Of a stretch of DNA of 64,000 bases, positions 45,734 through 54,836 are shown in pieces (within the stretch, counting starts at the first letter, position 1; each line of letters starts with the position of its first letter). The stretch is from Agrobacterium arsenijevicii (lineage in GTDB: Bacteria; Pseudomonadota; Alphaproteobacteria; Rhizobiales; Rhizobiaceae): assembly GCA_000949895.1 (NCBI GenBank), contig JWIT01000018.1, positions 29,945 through 93,944 on the forward strand, in the 5' to 3' direction. The notes under the pieces are model-generated. The model was not told the DNA's origin. It was given only the letters and a program-made list of their open reading frames with translations, and made no database searches. Made by a program: the position numbers and the translations under genes.

Positions 45734-46642
45734 CTAATGCCCCGTCTTCCCCGCAGCCGGCTCTTCCGCAGGCGCGCTCTCGGCCAGCTTCTCTTCCGCC
45801 GCCTGCGCGGTCGTTGTGCCTTTTCCGAAGATCAGTGATTTAAGATAGCTGATGCTGAAGATGCTGCCACTATCGGCTTCCGGGGTCGAGGTCAGAAGTT
45901 CTTCGTCGGCTACGGGTTCGCCGTGGGCTTCCGCACCGGTTCCGCCCTCATGCGTTTCCGCCGGCGCGGCATCGTGTCCACCGGCACCCTCGCCCTTGGT
46001 CTCGCCGTGTCCCGCAGCGCCCTTCGCGGCCTTTCCGCCATGTCCTTCGGGTGCGACATCCGAAGCAGGGGTTGCGCAGTCGGTCGCATCGCTGAGACTC
46101 GCGGCGATTGCTGCGGCATCCTCCAGTGGCAGATCGATACGAAGGCCGTAGAACTGGCCACTGCCATTTGCGGCACCATCGTAATAAAAGGCGGAATAAC
46201 GCTGGGCATCGGCGCCCTCGGGAATTTTCGCCGGATCAGGAATGAAGACCACCTGGGCTGCGATGGCGCGGCCACGCATTTCCGAGCGCAATTGCGGGCC
46301 GTTCCTGTCGAGCACGGAAACCTGCACCAGATCGGGTTTCTGTTTGTCGTAAACCGCTTTGGCGACGCGCAGCGCGGTTTTCAGCCGGTCCGTGCCGTTA
46401 CCACCATCGGTGCGGATGAATTTGCGAACCCACAGGGAACCGTTCTTGCGGATGTTGACCGTCTGGACTGCGTCGCACGAAAGCCCGTTGGCGGAGGCAT
46501 AGGTGGACCCCAGCAGCCGCTCGCTGCCGATGAACACGGCAGCAGAACCGGTCGCACCCGCCAAAAGCAGGATACCGCCTCCGATCATAACGAGTTTGCG
46601 CGAAAACCGCATTCGTCCGAATACAGCCTTCACGCGCAACAT
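45734..46642 (-). CDS. Membrane-anchored protein with Gly/Ala/His-rich linker, unknown function
   Basis: A 302-residue protein. One membrane helix near residues 18-40 (LVMIGGGILLLAGATGSAAV) is followed by a compact domain with one conserved-looking Cys (SCDAVQTVN) and then RKNGSLWVRKFIRTDGGNGTDRLKTALRVAK. The second half is a long low-complexity segment of repeated Gly, Ala, His and Glu (EGHGGKAAKGAAGHGETKGE style) that may bind metal, and ends in another hydrophilic tail. No known family recognised. The start is uncertain: the ATG at 46642 is close to AGG, and an alternative is at 46612. It is divergent from the sitABCD manganese operon. Confidence 0.7.
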   Translation of the reverse strand: MLRVKAVFGRMRFSRKLVMIGGGILLLAGATGSAAVFIGSERLLGSTYASANGLSCDAVQTVNIRKNGSLWVRKFIRTDGGNGTDRLKTALRVAKAVYDKQKPDLVQVSVLDRNGPQLRSEMRGRAIAAQVVFIPDPAKIPEGADAQRYSAFYYDGAANGSGQFYGLRIDLPLEDAAAIAASLSDATDCATPASDVAPEGHGGKAAKGAAGHGETKGEGAGGHDAAPAETHEGGTGAEAHGEPVADEELLTSTPEADSGSIFSISYLKSLIFGKGTTTAQAAEEKLAESAPAEEPAAGKTGH

Positions 46643-46838
46643 CCTGACATCAAGTACCCCGCCTATCGCCCTCACCCCGGAACGTGGCTCGAAGAATGAG
46701 GAACACACGCGGGACAAGCTCGGGACGTCGCTGTCCGAGCCTTGTGATACTGCCGCTTTCTCATTGAAAAAAGTTTAACCCCGCCGCCACCGCGTGGGCA
46801 AAAACGCACCATTTTCAGACATTTTCAAAATCAGCTAA

Positions 46839-46857
46839 ATTGCGAATGATTTGCAAT
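46839..46857. promoter_or_regulatory. Fur/Mur-like palindrome 1 upstream of sitA
   Basis: ATTGC-GAA-TGA-TTT-GCAAT: perfect five-base outer arms, partial inner match. It lies between the membrane-anchored protein gene and sitA, 71 bases before the sitA start. Sites of this form upstream of sitABCD in rhizobia bind the manganese-responsive Fur-family regulator Mur; MntR is the alternative. Confidence 0.55.
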
Positions 46858-46891
46858 AGCGTTGACAAGTGTGATTCTATAACAGATGGTA

Positions 46892-46908
46892 TTGCGAGTT
46901 AATCGCAA
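46892..46908. promoter_or_regulatory. Fur/Mur-like palindrome 2 upstream of sitA
   Basis: TTGCGA-GTTAA-TCGCAA: a perfect six-base inverted repeat with a five-base centre, 20 bases before the sitA GTG. It shares the TTGCGA half with palindrome 1. A TATAAC element (46878-46883) lies between the two sites, consistent with a doubly repressed promoter. Confidence 0.6.
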
Positions 46909-46927
46909 CAAAAAATCGGTGACAGAC

Positions 46928-47818
46928 GTGAATTTCCATAAAATCCGCCATGCCCTTTTTGCTTTTTCGCTTTTCCTGCCCGCCGCTGCCATCGCGCAGG
47001 AAAAACCGAAGGTGGTCACCACCTTCACGATCATCGCCGACATGGCGCGCAATGTGGCGGGCGATGCGGCCGATGTGGAGAGCATCACCAAGCCGGGCGC
47101 GGAAATTCACAACTACCAGCCGACACCGCGCGATATTCTCAAAGCCCGCAAGGCCGATCTGGTGCTGCGCAATGGTCTCAATCTGGAATTGTGGTTCGAG
47201 AAGTTTCTGGCCAATCTTTCCGGCGTGCCGAACGTGACTGTCAGCGACGGCATCAAGCCGATGGCGATCAATGGCGGGGCGTATCAGGGGAAACCCAACC
47301 CACATGCCTGGATGTCACCTGATAACGCCTTGATCTATGTGGAGAATATCCGCAAGGGCCTTGCTGGCATAGACCCCGCCCATGCCGATGTCTACGCTGC
47401 CAATGCCAAGGCCTATTCGGACAAGATCAGGGCCACCGTGCAGCCCATTCGCGACGAGCTTTCCGCCCTTCCCGAAAACAAGCGCTGGTTGGTAACGAGC
47501 GAAGGTGCCTTTTCTTATCTTGCCCGCGATTTCGGGCTGAAGGAACTGTTCCTCTGGCCGGTCAATGCCGATAGCCAGGGTACACCGCAGCAGGTGCGCG
47601 GCGTGATCGACGCCATGCGCGAACACAATATTCAGGTCATCTTCAGCGAAAGCACGGTTTCCGCCGATCCCGCCCAGCAGGTGGCCAAGGAAACCGGTGC
47701 GGCCTACGGCGGCATACTTTATGTGGATTCGCTGAGCGAGGCCGACGGTCCGGTTCCGACCTATCTCGACCTGCTCCGCGTAACGAGCAGCACGATCGCC
47801 AAAGGACTGTCCTCATGA
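46928..47818 (+). CDS. sitA: Manganese/zinc ABC transporter substrate-binding protein SitA
   Basis: A 296-residue periplasmic binding protein of the cluster A-I (TroA/PsaA/SitA) family. Signal peptide ends AIAQ-EK. Metal ligands predicted from the family are His in IHNYQPTP, His in NPHAWMSP, Glu in [14 protein letters not shown] and Asp in [10 protein letters not shown]. The GTG at 46928 with GGTGA 6 bases upstream gives a normal signal peptide; the ATG at 46886 would add 14 charged residues and overlap the second palindrome. The four-gene set with two permeases is the manganese importer arrangement of rhizobia, so manganese is favoured over zinc. Confidence 0.92.
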   Translation: MNFHKIRHALFAFSLFLPAAAIAQEKPKVVTTFTIIADMARNVAGDAADVESITKPGAEIHNYQPTPRDILKARKADLVLRNGLNLELWFEKFLANLSGVPNVTVSDGIKPMAINGGAYQGKPNPHAWMSPDNALIYVENIRKGLAGIDPAHADVYAANAKAYSDKIRATVQPIRDELSALPENKRWLVTSEGAFSYLARDFGLKELFLWPVNADSQGTPQQVRGVIDAMREHNIQVIFSESTVSADPAQQVAKETGAAYGGILYVDSLSEADGPVPTYLDLLRVTSSTIAKGLSS

Positions 47819-48723
47819 GAATGGGCAGCAAAAAAACCGGCGGCGGCCTGACGGTTCAAAATGCGACAGTGACCTATCGCAACGGCCACACCGCATTAAG
47901 AAATGCCAGCTTTTCCATTCCACGCGGTACGATCACTGCACTTGTCGGCGTCAATGGCGCCGGCAAGTCCACGATTTTCAAGGCGATCATGGGTTTCGTG
48001 CCGCTGGCCGCCGGTTCCGTCTCGATTTTCGACCTGCCGGTGAAGGATGCGCTCCGGAAAAACCTCGTCGCATATGTGCCGCAGGCCGAGGAAGTGGACT
48101 GGAGTTTTCCCGTACTGGTTGAGGATGTGGTGATGATGGGCCGTTACGGCCATATGAATTTCCTGCGCATTCCATCCAGACACGACCATGAGATGGTCGA
48201 GAAGGCACTAAAGCGCGTCAATATGCTGGATTATCGCAAACGGCAGATCGGCGAGCTTTCCGGCGGGCAGAAAAAGCGGGTGTTTCTGGCCCGCGCGCTG
48301 GCGCAGGAAGGTCAGGTTATCCTGCTGGACGAACCTTTCACCGGCGTCGACGTAACGACGGAAGAGCAGATCGTTGCGCTGCTGAAGGCGCTGCGCGACG
48401 AGGGTCGCGTCATGCTGGTTTCCACCCATAATCTCGGCAGCGTGCCGGAATTCTGCGATCGCGCCGTGTTCGTCAAGGGCACGGTTCTGGCCTCCGGCAA
48501 AACGGCGGATACCTTTAACGAGGAGAACCTGCAAAAAGCCTTCGGCGGCAGCCTGCGCCATTTCGTTCTCGGTGGAGCCGATCTGCACAACGACGCAGAT
48601 CCGCGCCGGGTGAAGGTGATTACCGATGACGAGCGGCCTTTCGTGATCTACGGAAAGAACGGCCAAAACGGACACGATCCGAGCGCTCCGAAGGAAAAGA
48701 CCGATGATAAACAGCCTTCTTGA
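47815..48723 (+). CDS. sitB: Manganese ABC transporter ATP-binding protein SitB
   Basis: A 302-residue ATPase with Walker [10 protein letters not shown], signature LSGGQKKRV, Walker B VILLDEPF and H-loop VSTHNL. It energises SitCD. The last 50 residues form a hydrophilic tail rich in Asp and His ([19 protein letters not shown]) beyond the ATPase fold. The ATG overlaps the sitA stop by 4 bases (ATGA). Overlap of 20 bases with sitC. Confidence 0.94.
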   Translation: MRMGSKKTGGGLTVQNATVTYRNGHTALRNASFSIPRGTITALVGVNGAGKSTIFKAIMGFVPLAAGSVSIFDLPVKDALRKNLVAYVPQAEEVDWSFPVLVEDVVMMGRYGHMNFLRIPSRHDHEMVEKALKRVNMLDYRKRQIGELSGGQKKRVFLARALAQEGQVILLDEPFTGVDVTTEEQIVALLKALRDEGRVMLVSTHNLGSVPEFCDRAVFVKGTVLASGKTADTFNEENLQKAFGGSLRHFVLGGADLHNDADPRRVKVITDDERPFVIYGKNGQNGHDPSAPKEKTDDKQPS

Positions 48724-49564
48724 GCCCTTCACCTATGGCTATATGCTCAACGCCATCTGGGTCAGTGCACTCGTGGGCGGTGTTTGCGGTTTTCTGTCGG
48801 CCTATCTGATGCTGAAGGGCTGGTCGCTGATCGGCGACGCGCTCTCGCACGCCATCGTTCCGGGCGTCGCCGGTGCTTACATGCTGGGGCTACCCTTTTC
48901 GCTCGGCGCCTTTCTCTCCGGCGGGCTTGCAGCCGGCTCCATGCTGTTCCTGAACCAGAAAACGCGGCTCAAGGAAGACGCGATCATCGGGCTGATCTTC
49001 ACCTCGTTTTTCGGGCTGGGGCTGTTCATGGTCTCGCTGTCGCCCACCTCGATCAATATCCAGACCATCGTGCTCGGCAATATTCTGGCGATCACCACCG
49101 AAGACACCATTCAGCTTGCGCTGATCGGCGGTATCAGCCTCATCGTACTGGCGCTGAAATGGCGCGACTTCATGGTGGTGTTCTTCGATGAAAACCATGC
49201 GCGCACCGTGGGGCTGAAACCGGAAGTGCTGAAAGTGATCTTCTTCACCCTGCTTGCCGCCTCCACGGTGGCAGCCCTTCAGACCGTCGGGGCCTTCCTT
49301 GTCGTTGCCATGGTGGTGACGCCGGGCGCGACCGCCTATCTGCTCACCGACCGTTTCGAGCGGCTGATCCTGATGAGCCTTATCATCGGTGCGACCACCA
49401 GCTTCGTCGGCGCATATCTGAGCTACTTCCTCGATGGCGCCACCGGCGGCGTTATCGTTGTGCTGCAAACGGCGATCTTCCTTGCCGCCTTCATCTTTGC
49501 ACCCAAACACGGGCTTCTCGCCTCCCGCGCCAAAGCCCGCAAGGCGCTGGGAGAAACGCCATGA
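48704..49564 (+). CDS. sitC: Manganese ABC transporter permease SitC
   Basis: A 286-residue inner-membrane permease of the ABC-3 (ZnuB/TroC/SitC) family with about eight helices. The early segment [20 protein letters not shown] is highly conserved in this family and also in the next gene, and [19 protein letters not shown] follows. It starts within the end of sitB and ends 4 bases into sitD (ATGA overlap), so all four subunits are translated together. Confidence 0.94.
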   Translation: MINSLLEPFTYGYMLNAIWVSALVGGVCGFLSAYLMLKGWSLIGDALSHAIVPGVAGAYMLGLPFSLGAFLSGGLAAGSMLFLNQKTRLKEDAIIGLIFTSFFGLGLFMVSLSPTSINIQTIVLGNILAITTEDTIQLALIGGISLIVLALKWRDFMVVFFDENHARTVGLKPEVLKVIFFTLLAASTVAALQTVGAFLVVAMVVTPGATAYLLTDRFERLILMSLIIGATTSFVGAYLSYFLDGATGGVIVVLQTAIFLAAFIFAPKHGLLASRAKARKALGETP

Positions 49565-50415
49565 GCGAATATCTTGAACTCGCCATCCTGCCGTTTCAGC
49601 TGCCCTTCATGCAATATGCCTTCATCATCACCCTGATGATCGCGGTGCCGATGGCGATGCTCTCCTGTTTTCTGGTGTTGAAGGGCTGGTCGCTGATGGG
49701 GGACGCGGTTTCGCATGCCGTGCTGCCCGGCGTGGTGATTGCCTATATCGTCAACATCCCGCTTTCCATCGGCGCTTTCATCGCCGGTATGATCTGCGCG
49801 CTCGGCACCGGTTTCATCAAGGAAAACAGCCGCATCAAGGAAGACACGGTGCTTGGCATCGTCTTTTCCGGCATGTTCGGGCTGGGGCTGGTGCTTTACG
49901 TGAAGGTGCAGAGCGACATGCATCTGGACCACATTCTCTTCGGCGACATGCTGGGCATTGCCCCGTCAGACATGCTGGAGACCGGGCTGATCGCACTTTT
50001 CGCCACGCTGTTTCTCGGGGTTTTGCGCAAGGATCTGCTGGTCAACGCCTTCGATCCGCAACATGCAAAGGCAATCGGCCTGCCGGTGCGCGTCCTGCAT
50101 TATGGTCTGCTGATGGTCCTGTCGCTTGCGGTGGTCGGCGCGCTGAAGGCGGTGGGCATCATCCTCTCGGTCGCCATGCTGGTTACCCCCGGCGCAATCG
50201 CCTTCCTGCTGACGCGGCGCTTTTCCGCCATGCTCCTGGTCGCCATCTCGGTTGCGGTTCTCTCATCGCTTGCGGGCATATGGCTGAGCTTCCTGATCGA
50301 CAGTGCGCCGGCCCCGACCATCGTGCTGTTCATGAGCCTTGCCTTCGTCGCAACATTCATCCGCACCACCTTCAAGGCCCGCCAGATCGACGCGGCGAAC
50401 GAAACGGGTATCTAG
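49561..50415 (+). CDS. sitD: Manganese ABC transporter permease SitD
   Basis: A 284-residue second permease of the ABC-3 family, clearly a paralogue of SitC: both have LKGWSLMGDAVSHAVLPG-like and KEDTVLGIVFSGMFGLGL-like blocks. Together they form the heterodimeric channel. The stop codon at 50413-50415 is inside the start of a family D repeat, so the repeat begins at the operon's very end. Confidence 0.93.
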   Translation: MSEYLELAILPFQLPFMQYAFIITLMIAVPMAMLSCFLVLKGWSLMGDAVSHAVLPGVVIAYIVNIPLSIGAFIAGMICALGTGFIKENSRIKEDTVLGIVFSGMFGLGLVLYVKVQSDMHLDHILFGDMLGIAPSDMLETGLIALFATLFLGVLRKDLLVNAFDPQHAKAIGLPVRVLHYGLLMVLSLAVVGALKAVGIILSVAMLVTPGAIAFLLTRRFSAMLLVAISVAVLSSLAGIWLSFLIDSAPAPTIVLFMSLAFVATFIRTTFKARQIDAANETGI

Positions 50416-50517
50416 AGCATTTCCAGGAAAAGTGGACCCCGGTTTTCCGTCCGGAAATGCAACAAAACGAAGAGTTGGAGTGTTTTCGCGACCCGAAGAA
50501 AAGCGAAAACGCTCTGA
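50411..50517. repeat. Palindromic intergenic repeat, family D
   Basis: Two adjacent hairpins: GAGCATTTCC...GGAAATGC (with GGAAAAGTGGACC-CCGGTTTTCC inside) and GAGTGTTTTCGC...GCGAAAACGCTC. The TCTAGAGCATTTCC start is a frequent feature at rhizobial gene ends. It overlaps the sitD stop codon. Confidence 0.75.
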
Positions 50518-50626
50518 AACAACGATTTTTGCGGGCGGGTGGAACATTTTCGCCTTTTGCGCGTCATTTTCATGAGCTTGTCGTCAAGCGGCAAACTCAT
50601 GAAAATCAAGCAGAAGGGGAAGCTCC

Positions 50627-50800
50627 ATGCTGAAATGGGCTCTTATTTTCTTTGTTATCTCGTTGATCGCGGGCCTATTCGGCTTTACCGGCATTTCGGC
50701 AGCGGCGTCGGGCGTGGCCCGAATCTTGTTCTTCATCGCCGTCGTGATCTTCCTGGTCTTCCTCGTGCTTGCACTGATCGCCGGAAGCGTGGTCGCCTGA
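50627..50800 (+). CDS. DUF1328 (UPF0391) small membrane protein
   Basis: A 57-residue protein, too short for most ORF scans. It consists of two membrane helices ([20 protein letters not shown] and a second beginning [20 protein letters not shown]), the complete DUF1328 pattern with the central GISAAASG turn. Ribosome site AAGGGGA lies 6-7 bases before the ATG. Members of this family are widespread in Proteobacteria and often induced by stress or at stationary phase; function unknown. It stands alone downstream of sitABCD. Confidence 0.88.
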   Translation: MLKWALIFFVISLIAGLFGFTGISAAASGVARILFFIAVVIFLVFLVLALIAGSVVA

Positions 50801-50802
50801 TG

Positions 50803-50834
50803 AAAAAAGGCGACCGGCTTTCCGACCGGTCGCC
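50803..50834 (-). terminator. Terminator shared by the SDR gene and DUF1328 gene
   Basis: GGCGACCGG-CTTTCCGA-CCGGTCGCC (nine pairs), with six A before it, so leftward it reads stem then TTTTTT. It lies 27 bases after the SDR stop and 8 bases after the DUF1328 stop, serving the convergent pair. Confidence 0.75.
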
Positions 50835-50861
50835 TTCTCCTCTCTCCCGTATAGGAAATTA

Positions 50862-51593
50862 TCAGCCGGTCCAGCCGCCGTCGATCACATGGATCTGGCC
50901 GGTGGTGAAACCTGCCTCATCCGAAGCGAGATAGGTGACGAGTGCTGCGATCTCTTCCGGCGTAGCGATGCGGCCCATCGGCTGGCGGGCGATGAAATCG
51001 GCCAGCGCCTGTTCGTAGTTGCCGGTGGCGCGCAGGCGGTCATGCAGGGATGGGCTGTCCACCGTGCCGGGGCAAATGGCGTTGCAGCGAATGCCCTTGG
51101 TAACGAAATCGGCGGCAATCGCCTTGGTCAGACCCACCACGGCCGCCTTGGAGGCGGTATAGGCGAAACGGTTCGGCACGCCCTTCACGCTTGAAGCAAC
51201 GGAGGACATGTTGACGATTGCGCCCTTGCCCTTTTCCAGCATGCCGGGCAGGAAGGCGCGGCAGGTGCGGTACATGGCCTTGGCGTTGAGATCGAAAGAG
51301 AAATCCCAGTCCTTTTCCTCGCAATCGAGAATGGTGCCGGAATGAACGAAACCTGCGCAGTTGAACAACACGTCGGCATGGCCGATTTCCGCCGCGAAGG
51401 CCGTAACGCCTTCGCCATCCAGCACGTTCAGAACCCGCGTTTCCGCACCTTTCAGGGTGGAAAGCGCCTGCTCGTTGATATCGGTGGCGATGACGCGCGC
51501 GCCGAGCGAGATGAAGCGCTCCGCCGTCGCCCGGCCGATACCCTGGCCGGCTGCGGTGATGACCACTGTCCGCCCGTTAAAATCCTGCACCAT
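50862..51593 (-). CDS. Short-chain dehydrogenase (DHRS6/2-keto-3-deoxy-L-fuconate dehydrogenase-like)
   Basis: A 243-residue NAD-dependent SDR. Cofactor motif TAAGQGIG (residues 13-20), catalytic Ser131, Tyr145 and Lys149, and ICPGTVDSPS. The segments DCEEKDWDFS and NMSSVASSVKGVPNR are strikingly like vertebrate DHRS6/BDH2 and Xanthomonas 2-keto-3-deoxy-L-fuconate dehydrogenase. Candidate roles are sugar-acid or 3-hydroxybutyrate oxidation. The ATG at 51593 has GGGAGG 6 bases upstream. Divergent from the IclR gene (216 bases), which may regulate it. Confidence 0.9.
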   Translation of the reverse strand: MVQDFNGRTVVITAAGQGIGRATAERFISLGARVIATDINEQALSTLKGAETRVLNVLDGEGVTAFAAEIGHADVLFNCAGFVHSGTILDCEEKDWDFSFDLNAKAMYRTCRAFLPGMLEKGKGAIVNMSSVASSVKGVPNRFAYTASKAAVVGLTKAIAADFVTKGIRCNAICPGTVDSPSLHDRLRATGNYEQALADFIARQPMGRIATPEEIAALVTYLASDEAGFTTGQIHVIDGGWTG

Positions 51594-51809
51594 GAATAGC
51601 CTCCCGCTATGGCGCGCCCGCCCGTTGGGGCCGAGCCGCTGACTTTCGCCATTGAATTTCATTGATCTCAAATATGGATCGACAATTCATATGTAAACGC
51701 GGTATTCATGTAACGTCAAGCAGACTTGCGCAAAAGGACGGCGTCGGGCAACGGTATTTCCAAACCGTATTTCGCGCCAGCCAATCCTTCCAAACGCCAC
51801 CGAGGCCAG

Positions 51810-52583
51810 ATGACCGAAGACGACAGCGAAAGATATCGCGCCCCCGCCCTCGACAAGGGTCTGGACATTCTCGAACTTCTGGCCCGCACGGATGGCGGGC
51901 TGACGCAGATCGAGATTGCCAAAGCCATCGGCAAAACCCCGAACGAGCTTTACCGCATGCTGGACCGGCTGGTGCGCCGTGGTTACGTGCAGCGGCTGGA
52001 GGGCGACCGGTTTTCGCTGACGCTGAAGATGTTCGGGCTGGCGCATTTCCACGCCCCTATCCGCCGGCTGGTGTCTTTCGCCGCCCCCGTCATGCGCGAC
52101 TTTTCCGCAAGTGCCGAGCAGGCCTGCCATCTGGCCATTTATGACCGCGGCAGCGTCGTTGTCATCGCCCAACAGGAATCCTCCACCTATTGGGCCATGT
52201 CCATGCGGGTGGGTGCGCAGATGAGCCTGTTCCACACCGGTTCCGGCCACGTACTGCTGGCCTTCCAGAACGAGGCGCAACGCAAGATCATGATCGCCGA
52301 GCAGGTGCGTGGCGGCGGGGAAACCGAGCCTTCGGACCTTGACGAGCGGCTGGCAGAGGTGCGCGGACAAGGCCTTGAATCCATGGACAGCATGCAGACC
52401 GCCGGCGTGCGCAATATTTCCGCCCCGGTGCTGACGCTGGATGGCACTGCACTTGCCGTCATCACCTGCCCCTATATCACGCCGCTTGGCGGCAAGGCCC
52501 CGACACGCGAGGCCTGCGAGGCGCTGATCCGCGATGCGGCAAAGCGCATTTCCGAAGTGGCAACGGGAAACGCAAATCCCTGA
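51810..52583 (+). CDS. IclR family transcriptional regulator
   Basis: A 257-residue regulator. Winged HTH at 12-75 (ALDKGLDILELLARTDGGLT, then QIEIAKAIGKTPNELYRMLD), then the IclR effector domain with VAIYDRGSVVVIAQQE-like (LAIYDRGSVVVIAQQE) and GAQMSLFHTGSGHVLLA. The ATG at 51810 is preferred over a longer frame beginning at 51726. It is divergent from the SDR gene, which it probably controls in response to an acid or sugar-acid substrate. Confidence 0.88.
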   Translation: MTEDDSERYRAPALDKGLDILELLARTDGGLTQIEIAKAIGKTPNELYRMLDRLVRRGYVQRLEGDRFSLTLKMFGLAHFHAPIRRLVSFAAPVMRDFSASAEQACHLAIYDRGSVVVIAQQESSTYWAMSMRVGAQMSLFHTGSGHVLLAFQNEAQRKIMIAEQVRGGGETEPSDLDERLAEVRGQGLESMDSMQTAGVRNISAPVLTLDGTALAVITCPYITPLGGKAPTREACEALIRDAAKRISEVATGNANP

Positions 52584-52593
52584 TCGACATAAA

Positions 52594-52626
52594 AAAACGC
52601 GACCGGCAGGGGCCCGATCGCGTTTT
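52594..52626. terminator. Hairpin with flanking A and T runs between IclR and tal
   Basis: AAAACGCGA...TCGCGTTTT encloses a GC-rich middle (CCGGCAGGGGCCCGA). The A-run on the left and T-run on the right make it suitable for both strands. It lies 10 bases after the IclR stop. Confidence 0.6.
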
Positions 52627-52659
52627 GAGTGACTGGAGATTTATGTGTCGTAAACGTAA

Positions 52660-52685
52660 GGGGAACCGGGATGGTTCCCCTTTTT
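52660..52685 (+). terminator. Second intrinsic terminator for the IclR gene
   Basis: GGGGAACC-GGGAT-GGTTCCCC followed by five T (52681-52685). A clear rightward stop, 34 bases past the previous hairpin and just 5 bases before the tal stop on the other strand. Confidence 0.75.
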
Positions 52686-52689
52686 ATTG

Positions 52690-53655
52690 TCAAGCAGCAA
52701 CCAGCGTCAGTTCCTTGCGGACCATGTCGCGCAGCGTCACCAGATCCTTGGCGAACATGCGGATGCCTTCCGAGAGCTTCTCGGTTGCCATGGCGTCTTC
52801 GTTCATCGCCCAGCGGAACGCCTTTTCGTCGAGCGACTGCAGCGGCTCGGGCTTGGCATTGTCGGGCGAAAGCTGGCGCACGAGCGTGCCGGTGTCCTTG
52901 TCCAACTCTTCCAGAAGCGCCGGGCTGATCGTCAGGCGGTCACAACCGGCAAGCGCCTCGATCTCGCCGACGTTGCGGAAGGACGCGCCCATGACGACGG
53001 TGCCGATGCCGTTCGCCTTGTAGTAGTTATAGATGCTGCGTACCGAAACAACGCCCGGATCGGTCTCGGCGGTGTAGGTCTCGCCGGTCGACTTCTTGTA
53101 CCAGTCAAGGATACGGCCGACGAAAGGCGAAATGAGGAACGCCTTGGCTTCCGCGCAGGCGATGGCCTGTGCCTGCGAGAACAGCAGCGTCAGGTTACAA
53201 TCGATGCCTTCGGACTGGAGAACCTCGGCAGCCTTGATGCCTTCCCAGGTGGAGGCAAGCTTGATGAGGATGCGCTCACGCTCGATGCCGCGCTCCTTGT
53301 AAGCCGCGATGATGTGGCGCGCCTTGGTGATGGAGGCTTGCGTATCGAAGGACAGGTCGGCATCGACTTCCGTCGAGACGCGGCCGGGAACGAGACCGGC
53401 AAGCGCCGCGCCCACGGAAATGGCGAGGCGATCGGCGACGGCGGCGACAACGGCGTCGGACTGGCCGCCCTGCTTCTTGCCCCATGCGACTGCTTCCTTC
53501 ACCGCATCCGCAAAAGCGGGGGTGCCGAGAGCTTTCAGGACGATGGTGGGGTTGGTGGTGCAATCCACCGGCTTCAGGCGCGCAACCGCTTCGATGTCGC
53601 CGGTATCGGCAACGACCGTGGTGATGGCGCGAAGTTGTTCAAGTTTGGACGTCAT
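52690..53655 (-). CDS. tal: Transaldolase
   Basis: A 321-residue pentose-phosphate enzyme that moves dihydroxyacetone units between sugar phosphates. Schiff-base Lys132 in [11 protein letters not shown] coincides with E. coli TalB Lys132. DCTTNPT near residue 31-37 and [12 protein letters not shown] are also conserved. The context with a divergent SorC-type regulator suggests induction by a sugar phosphate, possibly from the xylose or polyol pathways nearby. No good ribosome site seen before the ATG at 53655, which remains the natural start by alignment to family N-termini. Confidence 0.95.
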   Translation of the reverse strand: MTSKLEQLRAITTVVADTGDIEAVARLKPVDCTTNPTIVLKALGTPAFADAVKEAVAWGKKQGGQSDAVVAAVADRLAISVGAALAGLVPGRVSTEVDADLSFDTQASITKARHIIAAYKERGIERERILIKLASTWEGIKAAEVLQSEGIDCNLTLLFSQAQAIACAEAKAFLISPFVGRILDWYKKSTGETYTAETDPGVVSVRSIYNYYKANGIGTVVMGASFRNVGEIEALAGCDRLTISPALLEELDKDTGTLVRQLSPDNAKPEPLQSLDEKAFRWAMNEDAMATEKLSEGIRMFAKDLVTLRDMVRKELTLVAA

Positions 53656-53792
53656 AGCGAATGATCCCTCATGATCTCTTGTAAACTTGCTCAGCCGTCT
53701 TTTCGTTCCCGCACCATGGTGCGCCCAAGGCCGAAATCACGGTTTTGTCCGGCTCTGACTATCGCAAGCGGCAGGGCCGAAAGTCAAGACAT

Positions 53793-53805
53793 TTGCGCAT
53801 CGCAA
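53793..53805. promoter_or_regulatory. Palindrome TTGCG-CAT-CGCAA, candidate SorC operator
   Basis: A perfect five-base inverted repeat in the 194-base divergent region between tal and the SorC regulator, 45 bases before the regulator start. It precedes TTGACATAAG (53806-53815), a possible -35 for the rightward gene. Confidence 0.45.
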
Positions 53806-53849
53806 TTGACATAAGTTTCACGCCTGCGATACTCCGCCGCACATAGACA

Positions 53850-54836
53850 ATGGCGGAAACCGTGGCGAAACTGAGAAGAGAAACCCATACGGCCTATTCG
53901 GAAGCGGCTTCGCTGAGGCTGCGCGCCGCATGGCTTTATTATAATCAGGGTATGACGCAGAAAGATGTCGCCGAGAAACTCGGCATCAGCCGCTCCACCG
54001 TCATCCGCCTTCTGGACGAGGCGATGAAACGCTCTGAAGTGCAGATCTGGATCAACGAGGGTATCGAGGATTTCGTCGAGCTGGCCGGCCGGCTGGAGGT
54101 GGCTTACGGGCTGGATGAGGCCGTCATCATTCCCTCCCCGGACAAGGTGAGCGCCGAGGGCACCGCCAAGGCCGTGGGTCTGGCGCTCGGGCAGTTCCTC
54201 TCCGAAGCGGTACCGAACGACGCCACCATCGGCGTCGGCTGGGGCCGCACCATGACCGCCTCGCTTTCCAGCTTTCGCCCGCCGCGCCGGGAAAACTGCA
54301 AGGTTGTCTCGCTGCTCGGCGGTATCGTCGCCGTGCATCAGACCAACCCGCTTGACTACACCTGGCGGCTGGCAAGCGCGCTTGGGGCGGAATGTTACAT
54401 GTTCCTCGCACCGCTTCTGGTAGATTCCGTCGAGACCAAACGGGCGCTGATCGAAAAATGCGGGCTGGCCACGCTTTACGATCTGGCCGAAACGCTTGAC
54501 CTCGCCATCGTCTCCTGCGGCGATATCGGCCCGCATTCGACCTCGCTGTCGGAAGGCTTCATTTCGAAGGCGACGCTTCAGGAACTCATCGATGCAGGCT
54601 GCGTCTGCGACACGATGTTCAACTTCATCGATGCGGAAGGCTGCTCCGTCGATCACCCGATCAACGAGCGCGCCATGGCGATCGATCTCGATACGCTGCG
54701 CAAGGCCAAACACATCGTTCTCGCCTCCGGCGGCGCCCACCGCGCCATCGCCATCCGCGCCACCATCAAACGCATCGGCTGCAACACGCTGATCACCGAC
54801 GAGGCAGCGGCAAGGGCATTGATGGAACTGGTTTAG
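53850..54836 (+). CDS. SorC family sugar-binding transcriptional regulator
   Basis: A 328-residue regulator with an N-terminal HTH (AAWLYYNQGMTQKDVAEKLG, then ISRSTVIRLLDEA) and the SorC C-terminal sugar-phosphate domain (NDATIGVGWGRTMTASL and RKAKHIVLASGGAHRAIAIRA-like). This is the group that includes EryD and SmoC-type regulators. Divergent from tal. The stop codon overlaps the toxin gene stop by 4 bases on the other strand. Ligand unknown, likely a pentose or tetrose phosphate. Confidence 0.87.
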   Translation: MAETVAKLRRETHTAYSEAASLRLRAAWLYYNQGMTQKDVAEKLGISRSTVIRLLDEAMKRSEVQIWINEGIEDFVELAGRLEVAYGLDEAVIIPSPDKVSAEGTAKAVGLALGQFLSEAVPNDATIGVGWGRTMTASLSSFRPPRRENCKVVSLLGGIVAVHQTNPLDYTWRLASALGAECYMFLAPLLVDSVETKRALIEKCGLATLYDLAETLDLAIVSCGDIGPHSTSLSEGFISKATLQELIDAGCVCDTMFNFIDAEGCSVDHPINERAMAIDLDTLRKAKHIVLASGGAHRAIAIRATIKRIGCNTLITDEAAARALMELV

